Source of the DNA: DASXPG01 sp036493755
GTDB lineage: Bacteria; Gemmatimonadota; Gemmatimonadetes; Gemmatimonadales; JACORV01
Assembly (NCBI GenBank): GCA_036493755.1
Contig: DASXPG010000039.1
Location: 1-20,355 of the forward strand
Direction: 5' to 3'
Length of the DNA stretch: 20,355 bases
Positions 1 through 8,286 of this stretch are shown piece after piece (within the stretch, counting starts at the first letter, position 1; each line of letters begins with the position of its first letter). The notes under the pieces are model-generated. The model made no database searches, was not told the DNA's origin, and saw only the letters and a list, made by a program, of their open reading frames with translations. A program made the position numbers and the translations under genes.

Positions 1-1615
1 GCTTGCCGGTGTGGCCGTCGGTCTTGAGGCGATGCGGCAAGGAGAGTCCCAGCGCGACGAGGGACTCGTCGAGCAGGGGGACCCGCACCTCGATGCTCGC
101 GCGCATGCTCATCATGTCGACCTTGCGGAGCATGTCGGAGGGGAGACTGACCGAAAACAGGGTCTCGGTCATCCGCCGCGACAGCTCCTCGAGGTCGAGG
201 GTCGCGTACGGCCGATACCCGTTGAAATGCCGCCAGCTGGGCAACAGATATTCGCGCGCGGCCGGCGTGACCAGCTCGGCTTTCTGCTCTTCGCTGAGAT
301 ACGTCGACAATCCCCCCAGCAGCATCGCCGACTCGTCGCGTCCCGCCTCGGCGAGATCGACGGCCTTGGCGACCTGCCGGCCCCAGTCGCGGGTCGCGCC
401 GGCGAGGGCGTTGCCGGCGAATCGCGCGGTGCTCCTCGCCCACTGCGGCGCGCGCATCATCTGGTTGAGCGTGTTGGCGCGCCAGAACCTGGCATAGCCG
501 CCGAAGGCTTCGTCGCCGCCGTCGCCACTCAGCGCGCAGATGATGCCGCGCTCGCGGACCGCGGTGGAGACCCAGTACATCGGGATGAACGAGGTGTCCG
601 CGAACGGCTGGTCGAAATGGCGCAGCAGATTGAGCACCAGGTCGGGAGTCAGGGCCTGCTCGCCGGGATCGATCACCTGGTGATTGGTGCCGCAGTGATC
701 GGCGACCGCGCGCGCCATCCCCGTCTCATCGTGCCCCGAGTCGGGAAAGCGGACGTTGAAGGTCTGCGTGACGTCGTTGGTGGCCTTGCGGTGCGCGGCG
801 ACGACCAGCGACGAATCGATGCCGCCGCTCAGCAGCGCGGCCACCGGCACATCGGCGACCGACTGAAGCCCCACCGACTCGAGCAACCCGGCGGCGAAGA
901 GCTCCTCGCTCTCCTCCAGGGTGCGCGAAGCCTCGGGGTGCGCCGACGAACGGAAGTACTGCACCAGGTTCTGCGCCCCGGGGGTGATGAAGAGGGTGCT
1001 GCCCTTGGGAAGCGCGGCGATGTCGGCGAAACCGGTTGCGGGCTCGGGGATGTAACCCAGGCCGAGAAAATCGTAGCAAGCCTGCCGGTCCAGTCGGGGC
1101 CGGAACCCCGGGAGCGCGGTGATCGCCTTGATCTCGCTGCCGAATACCCACTGATCGCCGCGCGCGGCATAGAAAAGCGGCTTGACGCCGAAGCGGTCGC
1201 GGGCCAGCAGCAGGCTCTGGCGGCGCGCATCGTACAGCGCGAAAGCAAAAATCCCGCGGAGCTTTTCGACGACCCGCTCACCCTCCTCCTCGTACAGGTG
1301 GAGGATGACTTCGGTATCGCTGCTGCCGCGGAACATGTGGCCGCGCGACTGGAGCCCGGACCGCAGCTCACGATGATTGTAGATCTCCCCGTTGTAGACG
1401 ATCTGCAGCGCGCCGTCCTCGTTGGTCATCGGCTGATGACCGGTGGGCGAGAGATCGATCAGCGCGAGGCGGCGATGGAGCAGCTCGCAGCGCTCGTCGC
1501 GGAAGTATCCCGACCCGTCGGGGCCGCGATGCGCGATGAGCTTGTCGGCTCGTGCTGCCCATCCGGGCGCGCCGGGGAGCGCGGTGGGATGAAAGCGCCC
1601 CGCTAGCCCGCACAT
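1..1615 (-). CDS. asnB: Asparagine synthetase (glutamine-hydrolysing), AsnB-type; 3' end cut by window edge
   Basis: Class II glutamine amidotransferase/asparagine synthetase: it hydrolyses glutamine and passes ammonia to an adenylated carboxylate. The ATG at 1615 gives MCGLAG, placing the catalytic Cys at residue 2 as the family requires. N-terminal glutaminase motifs follow (HRGPDGSG, YNGEIYNH, SSDTEV). The synthetase domain has the PP-loop SGGIDSS at about 263-269 and SGDGGDE at about 363-369. The frame is open to base 1; 538 codons are present and roughly 80-110 C-terminal residues are missing. It is the last gene seen in the minus-strand operon and overlaps the upstream O-antigen ligase-family gene by 13 nt. 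AsnB homologues in polysaccharide loci often act on sugar carboxylates or other non-aspartate substrates, so amidation of a uronic acid or a linked amino acid is possible; the sequence alone cannot settle the substrate. Confidence 0.95.
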   Translation of the reverse strand, partial: MCGLAGRFHPTALPGAPGWAARADKLIAHRGPDGSGYFRDERCELLHRRLALIDLSPTGHQPMTNEDGALQIVYNGEIYNHRELRSGLQSRGHMFRGSSDTEVILHLYEEEGERVVEKLRGIFAFALYDARRQSLLLARDRFGVKPLFYAARGDQWVFGSEIKAITALPGFRPRLDRQACYDFLGLGYIPEPATGFADIAALPKGSTLFITPGAQNLVQYFRSSAHPEASRTLEESEELFAAGLLESVGLQSVADVPVAALLSGGIDSSLVVAAHRKATNDVTQTFNVRFPDSGHDETGMARAVADHCGTNHQVIDPGEQALTPDLVLNLLRHFDQPFADTSFIPMYWVSTAVRERGIICALSGDGGDEAFGGYARFWRANTLNQMMRAPQWARSTARFAGNALAGATRDWGRQVAKAVDLAEAGRDESAMLLGGLSTYLSEEQKAELVTPAAREYLLPSWRHFNGYRPYATLDLEELSRRMTETLFSVSLPSDMLRKVDMMSMRASIEVRVPLLDESLVALGLSLPHRLKTDGHTGK

Positions 1616-2898
1616 GGATCGACGCTCCAGATCGTACGTGTGGCCGGGTTGGACCAGCGCCGCGCGGCCGCGATCGCCAGGGCAAGCGTGATCCAGAGAA
1701 TCTTGGAAGCGAGCCAGGTTCCATCGATACAGCCGAAGAGAATTGTGGCCATGAATGCGACCGGGAGATATCCCATCGCTCCATGCCGGCTTTTCCACGC
1801 GGCAGCGATGCAGAGCCCGAGCCCGATGAGGAAGGGAACGGCACCGATGATCCCCGACGTCGTGACCAGCTCGAAGACGAGGTCGTGCGCGTCGCGGCTG
1901 GCCTTCTTCCGCTCGCCGATGCGGCGCCCGATCTCGAACTGGTTTTCGACCGGACCCCAGCCGAGGATGGGGCGCTCGCGGATCATCGAGATCACCGCCG
2001 GATAGATCTTCTCGCGCCCGGCGAGGTTGCCCTGCTGCGCCGCGGCTTCGAGCCGGGCGCGCATCATCGACGAGTGCATCGCGCCAATACCGAGGATCGC
2101 CATGCCCGCGATCCCGAGGCAGGCGTTGCGCACCCGGGCCTTCAGCGTTGTGCCGCTGAAGAGGTAGCAGGCCAGTCCGACGGCGATGCAGATCAGGCCG
2201 CCGCGCGATCCGGTCTGGATCGTGGCCCAGCCCATCAGCAGCGCGATGCCCCAGGTGAAGACGCCGAAGCGCGGCAGCCAGGAGCTGTGCGCCGCGTAGA
2301 GTCCCACCACGGTGATGATCCCCGCGGCGAGAATCATGGCGCTGAGATTCGCGTTCTGGCCCAGCGCGGTGATCCGCTCGCCGCCAGTCCATACTTCGTG
2401 CGACGTCGCGCCGATGCCGAGGATCTGGATGCCGGCGCGAACCACGCAGGCGATCACCATGGCGATCAGGAAGCCACGCAGGGCGCGGGGATCCTCGAGC
2501 ACGTTGCTCATGGTCCAGAAGAGCAGCAGCAGCTGGGCCAGCGAGACGAAGTGCTTGACGACGGAATCGATCTCCTCGACGCCGTTGAAGATCGCGGCGA
2601 TGGCGAGGATCCAGAGGTGCCCGGCGAACCAGAGCAGCGGCGCGGGAATCCGGCGGTAGCAGGCGCGCGGATTGAGCAGCGTGGTCAGCAGGAAGATCAG
2701 GCCCGTCGCGGTCGTGACCTCGATCGGAAACGTCCGGTGCGGGATCTCGAAGGGAATCGAGAGGATGTAGAGCCACAGGCCGGCGCGAACCACGGCATTG
2801 ACGCGGACCGACGGCACGGCGGTTGCCGGCGCAACGGCGGCGCGCGGCGCGGAGGACGGACTGAAATCTGCCGCGATGTAGGCTGAGGACGGGTTCAC
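1603..2898 (-). CDS. O-antigen ligase/polymerase family membrane protein (Wzy_C/WaaL-type)
   Basis: Polytopic inner-membrane protein of 431 aa. It has about ten hydrophobic segments, the first near residues 37-50 after a 30-residue Ala/Pro/Ser-rich cytoplasmic N-terminus. The family signature is visible: TGSRGG at 229-234, then a periplasmic loop containing GREKIY and ILGWGPVENQFE, then DAHDLVFELVTTSGIIG at about 336-352, whose His is the conserved loop residue of the O-antigen ligase fold. Such proteins either polymerise lipid-linked repeat units (Wzy) or ligate glycans to lipid A or protein (WaaL/PglL); sequence alone does not separate these roles. The neighbouring flippase and Wzc-like gene favour a Wzy role. 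The start is GTG in a 4-nt GTGA overlap with the flippase stop, implying translational coupling. Confidence 0.85.
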   Translation of the reverse strand: MNPSSAYIAADFSPSSAPRAAVAPATAVPSVRVNAVVRAGLWLYILSIPFEIPHRTFPIEVTTATGLIFLLTTLLNPRACYRRIPAPLLWFAGHLWILAIAAIFNGVEEIDSVVKHFVSLAQLLLLFWTMSNVLEDPRALRGFLIAMVIACVVRAGIQILGIGATSHEVWTGGERITALGQNANLSAMILAAGIITVVGLYAAHSSWLPRFGVFTWGIALLMGWATIQTGSRGGLICIAVGLACYLFSGTTLKARVRNACLGIAGMAILGIGAMHSSMMRARLEAAAQQGNLAGREKIYPAVISMIRERPILGWGPVENQFEIGRRIGERKKASRDAHDLVFELVTTSGIIGAVPFLIGLGLCIAAAWKSRHGAMGYLPVAFMATILFGCIDGTWLASKILWITLALAIAAARRWSNPATRTIWSVDPCAG

Positions 2899-4520
2899 GA
2901 GCGCGTCCGGTTGATGAGCGACTTCACGCGGTTCTGGAGCACCAGGCGTTCCCGTCCGTTCGTGCCCAGCACCAGCGCCACGACGGTCACGCTCGCGACA
3001 CTCGCCAGCACGCCCGCTACCCAGAACACCCAGTGGTTCACCATGATCCGGTTACCGAAAGCGGCCGCGGCGGCAAAGAGCGCCGCGGTGACGGCGGCGA
3101 GCCGCAGCGAGTGCGATTCACCGGTGGCAGCGCGCTCGATCTTCAGGCAGCGGCGGACCATGATCGGATAGGCGACGGTCTGCACCAGCCGGCCGATGAT
3201 GATGCCGCTGGACAGGCCGATCAGGCCCCAGGTCCGCGTCAGCAGAATGCACAGGGTGATGGTGAGCACCGCGGCGACGGCGCCGACGATGACCCGCAGC
3301 CTGGGCTGGAGCGTCGCGTCGATGACGTACGAATCGGTACGGATGAATGTCGTCTGCGCCGCGGCGATGACGATCAGCAGATCCACCCACATTCCGGCGT
3401 AGTGCTGCGGCCCGACCCAGAGCGCCACGAAGGCGTGATTCCAGAGCAGGATCGCCGCACCCACCACCGTCGCGAAGAGCCAGGTGAGGAGCTGCAGCTC
3501 GCGGCGCGCCTGGGACGCCCGGGTCAGCTCGCGGCGGCCGATCAAGCCGCCCAGGCCCGGCATCGCCGCTCCCGCGGTGAACACGTGGATGCCGATGGCG
3601 CTGCGGGCCGCGTAACTCGTCAGGGCGTACGTCGTCACCAGCGCGGGACCGATGGTCGCGCCGAGGATCAGCACGTCGCTCGCCAGCAGGATCTTGGATA
3701 CGCCGTCGCCGAGCGCGAGCCATACGCTCATCCCCAGCAGCGCCTTCACCTCGGCCTTCCTGGGGCGCGCCGCCTTGAACCACGGTACGTACTTCTTTAC
3801 CAGCAGCCAGTAGACGAGGCCCGTCGCCGCGGCGCGCACGATCTGCGCGCCGCCCAGCCCGACGAGGCCGAATCCCATCCACACCGCGGCCGCGGCGGCG
3901 AGTCCGCCGAGAATGTTGAGGCTCGACTGGAGTCCCATGCGGCGGTAGCCGAGGTTCATGCCGCGCAGCACCGACTCGGGGACTTCGGCGAGGCTCGAGA
4001 GGACGAAGGTCAGCACGATGAGGCCGCAGGTGATCTGGACCTGGGGCCGCATCTGCGCCACCGCTTTGGTCAGCGCCGGCGCGATCCAGATGGAGAGCAC
4101 ACCGCCGGCGACGAAGATCACCGGCAGCATCAGCGCCCAGACCACGAGCGACGCGCCGACGTAGCGCCGGTTCACCGGGATGTCGCCCTCGCTCTGCCGC
4201 TGGGCGACGATGAGCCGCAACGCTTCGGTCGGCCGTCCGTCGGTGGCGGACATGTAACTGCCCATCCGCGCCAGCATCTCCCACATCCCGTAGACCGCGC
4301 GGCCCAGGCCGCTGACGAGGATCGGCGTGATGAGCAGACTCGCGAGCGCCTTGGCGCCGTAGTCGAGAAGCGACGCGACGGCGGTGAGCGACGCGCGATG
4401 GGTCAGGTTGGCGGTGGCCCGCGGTTTCTTCCCCGATACCACGACCGGCGTGGGCGCGGGTGCCGTCAGTGGCGGGACTTCACCGATGTCGCCGGCGACG
4501 GCGACCGAATCAGTTGCCAT
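2895..4520 (-). CDS. Wzx-type polysaccharide flippase (MATE/MVF-like membrane protein)
   Basis: Multi-pass membrane protein of 541 aa with about 12-14 hydrophobic helices and short charged loops, matching the Wzx/polysaccharide biosynthesis transporter family that flips undecaprenyl-linked repeat units across the inner membrane. The first helix follows the sequence ASLLDYGAKALASLL, typical of the first transmembrane segment of these flippases. I chose the ATG at 4520 (protein MATDSVAVAG) because AAAGGG at 4527-4532 lies 6 nt upstream; an in-frame ATG at 4559 would add 13 residues and overlap the kinase gene by 50 nt. With the 4520 start, the overlap with the kinase gene is 11 nt. It is followed by the polymerase/ligase gene through a GTGA overlap, giving a Wzx-Wzy pair. 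Confidence 0.85.
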   Translation of the reverse strand: MATDSVAVAGDIGEVPPLTAPAPTPVVVSGKKPRATANLTHRASLTAVASLLDYGAKALASLLITPILVSGLGRAVYGMWEMLARMGSYMSATDGRPTEALRLIVAQRQSEGDIPVNRRYVGASLVVWALMLPVIFVAGGVLSIWIAPALTKAVAQMRPQVQITCGLIVLTFVLSSLAEVPESVLRGMNLGYRRMGLQSSLNILGGLAAAAAVWMGFGLVGLGGAQIVRAAATGLVYWLLVKKYVPWFKAARPRKAEVKALLGMSVWLALGDGVSKILLASDVLILGATIGPALVTTYALTSYAARSAIGIHVFTAGAAMPGLGGLIGRRELTRASQARRELQLLTWLFATVVGAAILLWNHAFVALWVGPQHYAGMWVDLLIVIAAAQTTFIRTDSYVIDATLQPRLRVIVGAVAAVLTITLCILLTRTWGLIGLSSGIIIGRLVQTVAYPIMVRRCLKIERAATGESHSLRLAAVTAALFAAAAAFGNRIMVNHWVFWVAGVLASVASVTVVALVLGTNGRERLVLQNRVKSLINRTRS

Positions 4521-5178
4521 GGGCCGCCCTTTCGATGGCATCGCGGACGCGCGCGGCATCTTCGCCGAACGCGCCGTCGCTCGAAGGGAGCGCCTGCACG
4601 GTCATGCCGGCTGCTGCCATGTCGCCGATCACCAGGTCGTAGGCATCGCGAAACCGGGCGATGAAGCTGCTGATCTCGCCGTCCGGGAGATGCTTCACCA
4701 TGTGCGGCTTCGTCCTGGTGCGGATGCGGCGCGCCAGCGCGGGGTCGTCGGCGTCGAGCCGGACCACACCGTCGAGACGCCCGGCCCACTCGGCACGCGC
4801 GCGGCGACGCCAGCCGTTGCGGAAGCGCGCCCCATTGGACTCGAAAAATACTTCGAGCCACGCGAGCCCGAATACCGGGCCCTCATCGAGAAGGATCACG
4901 CGAATATCCCCGCTCGCGGTGCGGGCGAGGACGCGGCGCAGCGCGACGAGGCGCATCATCTGCGCCAGCTCGGCGCCGCGAAAAGGATGGCCGCTCAGCG
5001 CGGCTGCCGTCGCGACCGGCAGCAGCGAGATCGCGGCGCAGATCTGATCGAAGCGGGGCAGGCCCCAGACGCTCGGTCCGGTGCGGAGCCGCGGATCGGC
5101 GGCCGGCAGCACGGCGGCCAGGGTGCTCTTGCCGGCACCGGCGGGGCCGACGAGCTCGACCAATCGGGTGCGCGCCAC
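4510..5178 (-). CDS. Small P-loop kinase/ATPase of unknown substrate
   Basis: Soluble protein of 222 aa with a Walker A motif GPAGAGKST at residues 11-19, directly after a first beta strand, and a Walker-B-like strand VILLDEG at 94-100. The compact size, and an Arg-rich region near 150-160 that could act as a lid, suggest a nucleotide/nucleoside-kinase-like fold rather than a large AAA ATPase. The GTG start at 5178 is inferred: it lies within the TAGTG junction with the upstream nucleotidyltransferase-kinase gene (1-nt overlap), and the protein then begins just before the P-loop. The frame is open further upstream to 5283, but that part is Arg/His-rich and looks like out-of-frame read-through of the neighbour. 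It sits beside another P-loop kinase domain, so the two may act on the same pathway. No specific substrate can be named. Confidence 0.75.
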   Translation of the reverse strand: MARTRLVELVGPAGAGKSTLAAVLPAADPRLRTGPSVWGLPRFDQICAAISLLPVATAAALSGHPFRGAELAQMMRLVALRRVLARTASGDIRVILLDEGPVFGLAWLEVFFESNGARFRNGWRRRARAEWAGRLDGVVRLDADDPALARRIRTRTKPHMVKHLPDGEISSFIARFRDAYDLVIGDMAAAGMTVQALPSSDGAFGEDAARVRDAIERAAHGN

Positions 5179-6671
5179 TACAGCGACTCCCAGATGCGCG
5201 CGCGCAGATCGGTGAGAACCTCTTCGATCGGGCGTCCGGCATCGATGACGATGGCGTCGGCATTGGACCAGTCGGTGGTCCACATCCGGCGCGCGCGGGC
5301 CCGCACGTAGTCTTCGGGCTCATCGGTCTTGCGGCGCACGGCGACTTCCGGCTCGACGCGGAGCACGAAGATCTGATCGGGGGCCGTGATGCGCTGGTAG
5401 TACCAGGCCTCGACGCGCCGCAGTCCCCGCGCGAAACGGGTGCGCGCGTCGAGCGCCAGACCCTGCGCGCGGCTGGGACCGGCAAGGCCATACGCGGCGG
5501 GAATCGGGTAGCGCTCGCAGATGGCGATGCCGCCAGCCGTGGCGAAGCGCTGCACCCGCGAAAAGAGACGATGACGATCGCGCGCCGTCGCCAGGTGACG
5601 GAGCAGCTCGAGATGCGCCGTGAGGCCGGAGATCTTCCGGCCGCGAAGGCGATCGAGCCATACACCGAGTTTGAGCGCGCCGCCGGCGGCGAGGGTGCTC
5701 GGCGAACGGGGCGGTCTTCCAAGGTGTGCGTGACAGGTGTTCAGCTCGGCGGCGAGCCAGTTTTGAAGGGCGCGCGCGCAGGTCGACTTTCCCGCGCCAT
5801 CGGCACCGATCAGCGCGATGACCGCGCCACCTCCGGCGAGCCGCTTCCCCGAGTCGGAGAAGCCGGAGTTGGGAAGCGCGGCGCGGGCGATCTTCTTCAG
5901 CGCGCGGCCCAGCCACGACGCGATGGTACCGCCGTGTCCATGGGCGCGCAGCCGCCAGCCAAGCTCGGCGTGGGCGGCGAGTCCGCGCCAGCGCGAGGCG
6001 CCGGGGCGGAGGGTGCCGAGGCAGCGCTCGAAGAAGGAGACGCCGATGTCGGGAAAGGATTCGGCCAGGGTACGGACAACCGCGGCCGGCTCGGCGAGGC
6101 GCTCGAGGCGCGTCAGCTCGGGCTGGAGAGCGGCGATGCGATCGGTGGTTGCACCAGGGGCGACGAGCGGGTCGTGGCGCAGCGTCTGTTGGAGAACGAA
6201 GAGGATAAACTCGTACTCCGGGGCGGGGGTCTTGAAGAACAGTCGCGGAAACGCCGTTTTGTGGACGGCCCGCTCTATCGCCAGGTGGTAGTGCCGGGTG
6301 TCGGCCCGGCCGAGAATCAGGGCAAAGTGCGCGTGGATGTGAATCAGCCGGCCAAGCTGCTCATCGAGGCCGACGAAACTGATGATGCCGGGAATCGCTC
6401 GCTCCGGCGCCGCGAAGGCGGGCTTGAAACCGAGCCCCGCCAGAAGCTCCGTGAACCCGGCGAGCGCGGTGCGCTCGACGAGCAGATCGATGTCTCCCTC
6501 GCCCGAGCCCCAGCGCTCGACCTTGCCGCTGCCCTTCCACTGGCAGCTCTTGATCGAGGATGCCTGGAGTGCCGCTCCGAGCCGCGCCACCAGCGGGGCG
6601 GAGATGGTCTCCCCGCCGGCGCCGGGGGCAACGGCCGGGCGGTCTATGTCCGGGGCGTGGATCAGTGACAC
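5178..6671 (-). CDS. Fusion of nucleotidyltransferase-like domain and thymidylate-kinase-like domain
   Basis: Soluble two-domain protein of 497 aa. Residues about 25-130 resemble the uncharacterised NTP_transf_5 family: QWKGSGK at 44-50 followed by GEGDIDLLV at 57-65, with the DID acidic pair that binds metal in nucleotidyltransferases. A helical linker (about 140-275) leads to a P-loop domain with LIGADGAGKST at 287-297, a CERYP Walker-B-like motif, and RKTDEPEDYVRARARR near the C-terminus as a likely lid region, all reminiscent of thymidylate kinase. Both parts carry plausible catalytic residues. The GTG start at 6671 overlaps the upstream metallophosphoesterase stop by 10 nt, and the stop touches the next kinase gene (TAGTG). 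Related nucleotidyltransferase and kinase proteins occur in exopolysaccharide loci, but their substrates are unknown to me. Confidence 0.8.
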   Translation of the reverse strand: MSLIHAPDIDRPAVAPGAGGETISAPLVARLGAALQASSIKSCQWKGSGKVERWGSGEGDIDLLVERTALAGFTELLAGLGFKPAFAAPERAIPGIISFVGLDEQLGRLIHIHAHFALILGRADTRHYHLAIERAVHKTAFPRLFFKTPAPEYEFILFVLQQTLRHDPLVAPGATTDRIAALQPELTRLERLAEPAAVVRTLAESFPDIGVSFFERCLGTLRPGASRWRGLAAHAELGWRLRAHGHGGTIASWLGRALKKIARAALPNSGFSDSGKRLAGGGAVIALIGADGAGKSTCARALQNWLAAELNTCHAHLGRPPRSPSTLAAGGALKLGVWLDRLRGRKISGLTAHLELLRHLATARDRHRLFSRVQRFATAGGIAICERYPIPAAYGLAGPSRAQGLALDARTRFARGLRRVEAWYYQRITAPDQIFVLRVEPEVAVRRKTDEPEDYVRARARRMWTTDWSNADAIVIDAGRPIEEVLTDLRARIWESL

Positions 6672-7645
6672 GAGCCGGTGCCTGCGTCGTTGATGGTGGT
6701 GCCGGCCGCGGAAACGAATTGCCAGTCGTAGTCGGAGGCGCGCAGCGTGAGGCGCAGCACTCCGTATCCCACAGCGAGTGCTGCGCTGTTCGGGTTGATC
6801 ACGTCAGGCATCGCCTGGCTGTCGCCGCCGGTGCCGACGTTGAACTGCCGGATTCCCTGCACGGTGTCGACCGAGCCGTCGGGCCGCATCGGCTTCATCC
6901 GCTCGTAGTCGTGCTGGTGTCCGTTGACGACGACGTCCGCGCCCGCGGCGTAGAGGTCGTCCCAGAGGATCTTGGCCACCGAGCGCTGCGTGAAGCCGGC
7001 GGTGCTCGAGGAGAGGAAGAGCGGCTGGTGCCAGATCGCCATGGTGCACGTCTTCGAGTTCGCCGCGAGATCGGCGCGGAGCCACTGCTCCTGCGTCGTG
7101 CCGGCGGTGAAATCGACGTACTGCTGATTGTCGTTGAGGACGATGATGTGCCAGTCGCCCAGGTCCATGCTGTAGTAGCCCAGGCCGTTGGTCCCGGCGT
7201 GACTGCCGAAGTAGTTCAGGGCCGGCGTCGCGTAGCCGCTGTCGTAGTCGTGATTGCCGAGCGCCGCCCAGGTCCGCGCCTTCTGCGTGCCCCAGGTCGG
7301 GTCATAGCAGTTCATGTATTCCTGGGTGTTGCCGCTCGGAAAGGCGTTGTCGCCGGCGGTGAGAATCGTCCCGGGAAGCGTATCAATCAGCGATGACGTC
7401 GCTGATGTGTTGGGATCGCCGCAGCGCGCGATGTTACCGGCTACCAGGACCGTCACGCTTGGCGGCGGAGGCGGCGGCGGCGGAACCGGCGGTGGCGGTG
7501 GCGGAGGAGGCGGTGGCGGAGCCGGCGCGGGTGGTGGCGTGACGATCGAGTCGACCGCGTGGCCGCAAGAGATCGCCACGATTCCGACCGATGCACAGAG
7601 AAGCAGCCTTCGTGCGTATGCGCGCCCGCTCAAGTAGTGCAACAT
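6662..7645 (-). CDS. Metallophosphoesterase-fold lipoprotein, paralog 1 (most intact active site)
   Basis: Protein of 327 aa from the ATG at 7645. Its signal peptide (about 11-26) ends in a lipobox AISC with lipid-attachable Cys27, followed by a proline-rich linker (37-62) that includes two long proline runs. The rest is a calcineurin-like metallophosphoesterase domain. Ligand motifs: N71 in AGNI, where I expect Asp; D99 in TAGDN; GNHD at 130-133; H206 in IWHQP; and NGHQHDYER with H243/H245. So all motifs except the first look intact. Cys75, Cys113, Cys200 and Cys326 align with cysteines in the two paralogs, and the protein ends in SCH. The frame is open upstream to 7747, but those residues are not signal-like. 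It is the last of the four lipoprotein genes and is coupled to the next gene by a 10-nt overlap. Confidence 0.88.
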   Translation of the reverse strand: MLHYLSGRAYARRLLLCASVGIVAISCGHAVDSIVTPPPAPAPPPPPPPPPPPVPPPPPPPPSVTVLVAGNIARCGDPNTSATSSLIDTLPGTILTAGDNAFPSGNTQEYMNCYDPTWGTQKARTWAALGNHDYDSGYATPALNYFGSHAGTNGLGYYSMDLGDWHIIVLNDNQQYVDFTAGTTQEQWLRADLAANSKTCTMAIWHQPLFLSSSTAGFTQRSVAKILWDDLYAAGADVVVNGHQHDYERMKPMRPDGSVDTVQGIRQFNVGTGGDSQAMPDVINPNSAALAVGYGVLRLTLRASDYDWQFVSAAGTTINDAGTGSCH

Positions 7646-7754
7646 CTCTCTGATTCCGTTGTTTCGTAGGTCATGCCGGCCTTTATCTGGTGCCGCCGGC
7701 GGTTGCTGAGATTGGGTAATGCAGCTTCCATGCCCCGACGGATGCATCAGGACA

Positions 7755-8204
7755 TCACGGACCAGCGACGGTCAGCGTTACCTGCACCCGCTGCGGACTG
7801 TTGCTCGCACCGGCCGCGGCGATGGGAACGGTCGCGATGTAGGTGCCTGGCGTGAGCCCCGCGCCGTTGGTCGTGATCGTCAGCGTCGCGGGAGCGGAGT
7901 CGGCGGTGAGCGAGGCGGTGAGCCAGCTGGCGCCGCCCTCATAGATCGTGGGCTGCACCGTGAGGCTTCGCAGTGCACCCATTCCCGAGTTGCTGACGGC
8001 GACCCCTACAGACTGCGGGTCGGCACGCCCCACCGAATCCATGATCGCGATCGTGCTGGGATCCAGCGCGATGGCCGGCATTTGCGACGGCGGCGGCGGT
8101 GGCGGCGCATCGGTGAAGGGCTGCGCGCTATGTTCGCAGGCGACGGTCACGAGAGCGGTGATCAGCATCGAGGCGGCGTAGCGCGGGAGGTAATTGCGTT
8201 TCAT
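7755..8204 (-). CDS. Small lipoprotein with a single Ig/BACON-like beta-sandwich domain
   Basis: Protein of 149 aa. A Lys/Arg-containing N-terminus and hydrophobic stretch end in lipobox VACE (Cys23), so it is probably an outer-membrane or periplasmic lipoprotein. A short proline run (about 34-39) precedes a domain of about 105 residues made of alternating Thr/Val/Ala strands, with motifs ALDPSTIAI, VAVSNSGMGAL, PATLTITT and PGTYIATVPI, and the end VQVTLTVAG. This domain aligns along its length, with roughly half the positions identical by eye, with residues about 50-155 of the neighbouring 448-aa lipoprotein (8287-9633). It has no enzyme motif. The family is best described as Ig-like or BACON-like; carbohydrate or protein binding is only a guess. 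It lies between paralogs 2 and 1 of the metallophosphoesterase array. No strong ribosome-binding site precedes its ATG. Confidence 0.8.
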   Translation of the reverse strand: MKRNYLPRYAASMLITALVTVACEHSAQPFTDAPPPPPPSQMPAIALDPSTIAIMDSVGRADPQSVGVAVSNSGMGALRSLTVQPTIYEGGASWLTASLTADSAPATLTITTNGAGLTPGTYIATVPIAAAGASNSPQRVQVTLTVAGP

Positions 8205-8227
8205 GAGCGTTGGTCCAGGTTCCCCGG

Positions 8228-8264
8228 GAGTGCCGGCAGCCAGGGATCAACTGCCGGCATTCCA
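8228..8264 (-). repeat. Intercistronic inverted repeat (hairpin) between paralog 2 and the Ig-like lipoprotein
   Basis: Perfect 9-bp arms TGCCGGCAG (8232-8240) and CTGCCGGCA (8252-8260) enclose an 11-nt loop. One A/C mismatch followed by GGA/TCC extends the stem to 13 positions. On the minus-strand transcript it follows the paralog 2 stop and precedes the next start. No T-run follows it, so an RNA-stabilising or processing hairpin is more likely than an intrinsic terminator. Confidence 0.6.
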
Positions 8265-8286
8265 GGGGTTGACGGTGGTCAGAGCC

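Noticed and set aside
11..1606. Plus-strand open frame of 531 codons
   Set aside because: It is the antisense of the asparagine synthetase gene, whose motifs are unmistakable; the antisense product has no family features.
3033..4664. Plus-strand open frame of 543 codons opposite the flippase
   Set aside because: Its composition is almost entirely Arg/Asp/Gly/His/Gln with no hydrophobic core; the minus-strand flippase explains the region.
7460..7530. GGC/GGT-rich tract that could be read as a DNA repeat
   Set aside because: It encodes the proline linker of the lipoprotein on the minus strand, which explains the pattern.
7646..7754. GCCGGC inverted repeat (7675-7680 and 7695-7700) in the gap before paralog 1
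   Set aside because: It is only a 6-bp stem with a 14-nt spacer in high-GC DNA and cannot be separated from chance, unlike the two stronger hairpins in neighbouring gaps.
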